Source: Lithodes maja (lineage: Eukaryota; Arthropoda; Malacostraca; Decapoda; Lithodidae). From it: a DNA stretch of 64,000 nucleotides. The notes under the pieces are model-generated. The model saw only the letters and a list, made by a program, of their open reading frames with translations. It ran no database searches and was not told the origin of the DNA. The translations under genes and the position numbers were made by a program. The stretch is from the NCBI GenBank assembly GCA_037953745.1, contig JBAKBP010004324.1, forward strand, positions 62,001 to 126,000, in the 5' to 3' direction. This document shows, piece after piece, positions 61,947 through 64,000 of the stretch (position 1 is its first letter; every line of letters starts with the position of its first letter).

Positions 61947-63367
61947 TCACTCCTGTACTCCTTGCAACCTTAGGGTCTCACTACCTACTACACGGTATTT
62001 TAGACCGTCCAGTACCGATCTCTTTATAAACGATCGTTGTGAGCCCTGGTCTAGGAGTAGCCGACAGACTTGTGTCCTGCCATAACCCTCTATGGGTATC
62101 TTGATTGTGGGTAAAATGGTGGTGTCCTTCCTACTGCCTAGCATTAATGTTGCAGTACCCCCTACTTTTTCCTCCTTGACCGGACTACCTGTGGGGCATA
62201 ACTTGTCAAAGTGATGACCCTCACAGTTGCGACAGGGCCTCAAATAGGAAGCAGTACATTTACCCTGCATACCATGGTCCTTACTCAGACAACCCTTGCA
62301 CAATTTTAGCTTCCTTGCTTGAGCTTCATTGGTTTGATATTTGGTACAGCTTAGCCATTTATGCTTGGGATTGTTGCATAGCCTACATGACATTTGTGGT
62401 TTCTTTCGTGATTCTTCAACCTTCCCTTTAGAACCTACCATCATATTAATTGAACCCCTTGCTGTTGTTCCTTCTGACCCTCCCACCGTCCTACCATTGT
62501 TCAATTGTATGTTGCTAATCTCCTTGCTAAATCCCTCTTTGAACTCCTCCAAGTTAAAGGTACGAACCTTATCTAGAATAGCTAGAGGTAATTTCTGTCT
62601 TAAAATTATGACCAGCATTTCTTGTCAGGTTACCCCCAATGCATCTAATGATCTTGTTTGACACTCCATATCTGCCCTGAACTTTGTCAGTTCATCAACC
62701 CTGTACTTAGGCTGTGCTAGGTTCAACAGGGCGTTCACGTGGGCTACTTTGAGCTGGTCAGTGTCTCCATACGTCTCCTGTAATAACCTCACAACACTAT
62801 CATAATTTTCACCTACAATGGAAAGACCTTCTACCAAATGTAAAGCTTCATCCTCGAGTTGGCCTTTCAGATAATGGAACTTTCGTACATCGTCAAGTTT
62901 TGAATCATGCACTGTGGATTTAAAGACGTCCCAAAATGCTAACCACTCGGTAAAGTTTCCCCTGAACTTCGGTAAATTTAATTTGGGCAAGTTGACTTCA
63001 CAACGGGGGTCTGTCTGCCTGGCAGCGCTGCTAGTCGAGGTTATCTCTACTTCTTCACCGCCCTTCGCAGTAAATGTATTGCCTCTAAATGGGCGATATC
63101 ATGGACAGCGCGCTGCTCGTACTCCGCCTGAATATCTGACTCTTCCTCCAAACCTGATACTATACTTTCATTCAGGGTAGCTATCCGATCATAGGTAGTT
63201 TGTAGGTATTCCAACTTAGCCTCTAGCTGTGCAGGAGTTGCACCAGTAATAAAGTCTTCCAAATCGGAATTTAGCCTAGTGATGAGACCCCTCAAACCCC
63301 CTCTCTGGTTTTTCAAGACTGTGATAGACATAATTATGTTTTTTTTATCCTCTGGTTTACTAGCCAT
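61947..63367 (-). pseudogene. BEL/Pao gag, zinc knuckles and protease start
   Basis: Frames from right to left. First, 63,367-63,047 (MASKPEDKK..., coiled-coil-like). Second, 62,990-62,625 with LPKFRGNFTEWLAFWDVFKSTVH and LKGQLEDEA (the DUF1759-type gag domain). Third, 62,618-61,947 with LEEFKEGFSKEI, three zinc-knuckle blocks (CRLCNNPKHKWLSC, CKGCLSKDHGMQGKC, CRNCEGHHFDKLC) and the protease LLLDQGSQRSFI. The frame ends at the LINE insertion. Two frame changes, at about 63,045 and 62,620. Confidence 0.85.
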
Positions 63368-63746
63368 TAAATTAATTACACGAATTAGCCTAACCCTACG
63401 TCAGCCAATACGGACCTCTATTAATGCTCAATCGTGAAATATAAGCACAACTTTTAGTAATTGTCATATGTACTTACAATTTCAGTCCACATACACATAT
63501 GCAATATTACATCACATTAGATTATAGATTAATGTAATTAAAGTAAAGAGGTAGAAATGACTATATAAACCGCTTACCTTACACAATACAGTACCACGAG
63601 AGATTGGGATATGAGTAAACAATGAAGGAAATATGAGATGGTAGGTCAGTCATGAGTCAAAGAAAATAGTAAATAATAATGAAATTAGGGAAACAAATGC
63701 AGGGTTAACAAAAAAATAAAGAAAAGAAAAAAGAAAAAAGAATAAA
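63368..63746. other. AT-rich flank of BEL element
   Basis: Probably 5' UTR or flank of the BEL element. No LTR match to 53.5-54.2 kb was seen and no gene is supported. An A-rich stretch lies at 63,710-63,745. Confidence 0.35.
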
Positions 63747-63965
63747 TTACTGGGGGAAGGTGATGGGCGGGATACAGAACTTAGGGAGTCGCAGGCTTAT
63801 TACTCCGGCATCACGCTCTAGCCATCCTTTAGTCATGGCCGTGATCTTGTCATGCAGGATCTTGTTAGTGTCGAGGTCTAGATGGACACCGTCGATGTCA
63901 AGATCCTGCGGTTTAGACGAAACCGACAAAAAGCGATGGCGCGTTACATCTAACCTAGAGCGCAA
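63747..63965 (-). pseudogene. SGNH-hydrolase-like C-terminal fragment
   Basis: A 72-codon ORF containing DIDGVHLDLDTNKILHDKI. DGVHL matches the block V DxxH signature of SGNH esterases, as in the LINE ORF1 at 46.5-47.1 kb (RDGVHLSRLG). It is probably the end of another element's esterase domain, truncated at the window edge. Low confidence because only one block is visible. Confidence 0.3.
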
Positions 63966-64000
63966 TGACCGGTTAACCGAATTCCTGATTGTATTAAACT

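Larger units (their letters stand above)
54245..63370 (-). mobile_element. BEL/Pao LTR retrotransposon, decayed, split by a LINE
   Basis: The minus-strand order is gag (63.37-62.6 kb), three zinc knuckles and protease (62.6-61.95 kb), LINE insertion (61.9-58.1 kb), RT/RNase H (58.07-56.3 kb), integrase (55.7-54.75 kb) and DUF5641-like C-terminal module (54.58-54.3 kb). Several frame changes are present. 5' LTR not identified within the window. Confidence 0.85.

Overview
The window looks like nuclear DNA of a decapod crustacean carrying an endogenized large DNA virus of the nimavirus (white spot syndrome virus) type. The evidence is a block of densely packed, mostly intronless, mostly unrecognisable ORFs on both strands that includes a TATA-box-binding-protein-like gene (a class of gene known from nimaviruses). 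Many ORFs are broken by frameshifts or single stop codons. The right part is wholly made of nested retrotransposons of types common in crustacean genomes. Species and virus assignments are inference; only family motifs were readable.

Layout. 1-6.1 kb: a tandem, decayed cluster of at least four copies of a type II membrane protein resembling the Na+/K+-ATPase beta subunit, embedded in ~270-bp repeats, promoter/first-exon modules and retroelement scraps. 6.1-28.05 kb: the virus-like block. It holds an unknown ORF, a Ser/Thr-rich secreted-type protein, a TBP-like gene, several unknown proteins, a membrane-anchored Cys-rich protein, a duplicated gene pair (small basic protein plus Pro-rich repeat protein), a multicopy unknown family (four copies), a VIT/von Willebrand A domain protein and an internally repeated basic protein. 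Intergenic spaces share a motif (CCCGCTAAAGGGTTAA and variants) and a ~200-bp module, both also found in the beta-subunit-like cluster, which links the two regions.

28.1-37.3 kb: a complete, apparently young LTR retrotransposon with two 1,799-bp LTRs and one intact 1,652-codon gag-pol gene. Integrase lies BEFORE reverse transcriptase, the Gmr1-type order of Ty3/Gypsy elements. 37.3-45.4 kb: non-LTR fragments (two copies of a Jockey-like family, an L2/CR1-like fragment holding a tRNA-derived SINE, an RTE element flanked by 144-bp direct repeats) and an inverted-repeat element with hammerhead-ribozyme-like motifs. 45.4-53.5 kb: a second, decayed Gmr1-like element split in its RT by a CR1/L2-type LINE whose ORF1 is an SGNH esterase. 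53.5-63.4 kb: a decayed BEL/Pao element split by a LINE that itself carries a 438-bp TTAA-flanked piggyBac-like MITE.

The viral block is therefore old, duplicated and decaying, whereas the retrotransposon next to it is nearly pristine. No rRNA, ordinary tRNA gene, CRISPR array or bacterial-type feature was seen.
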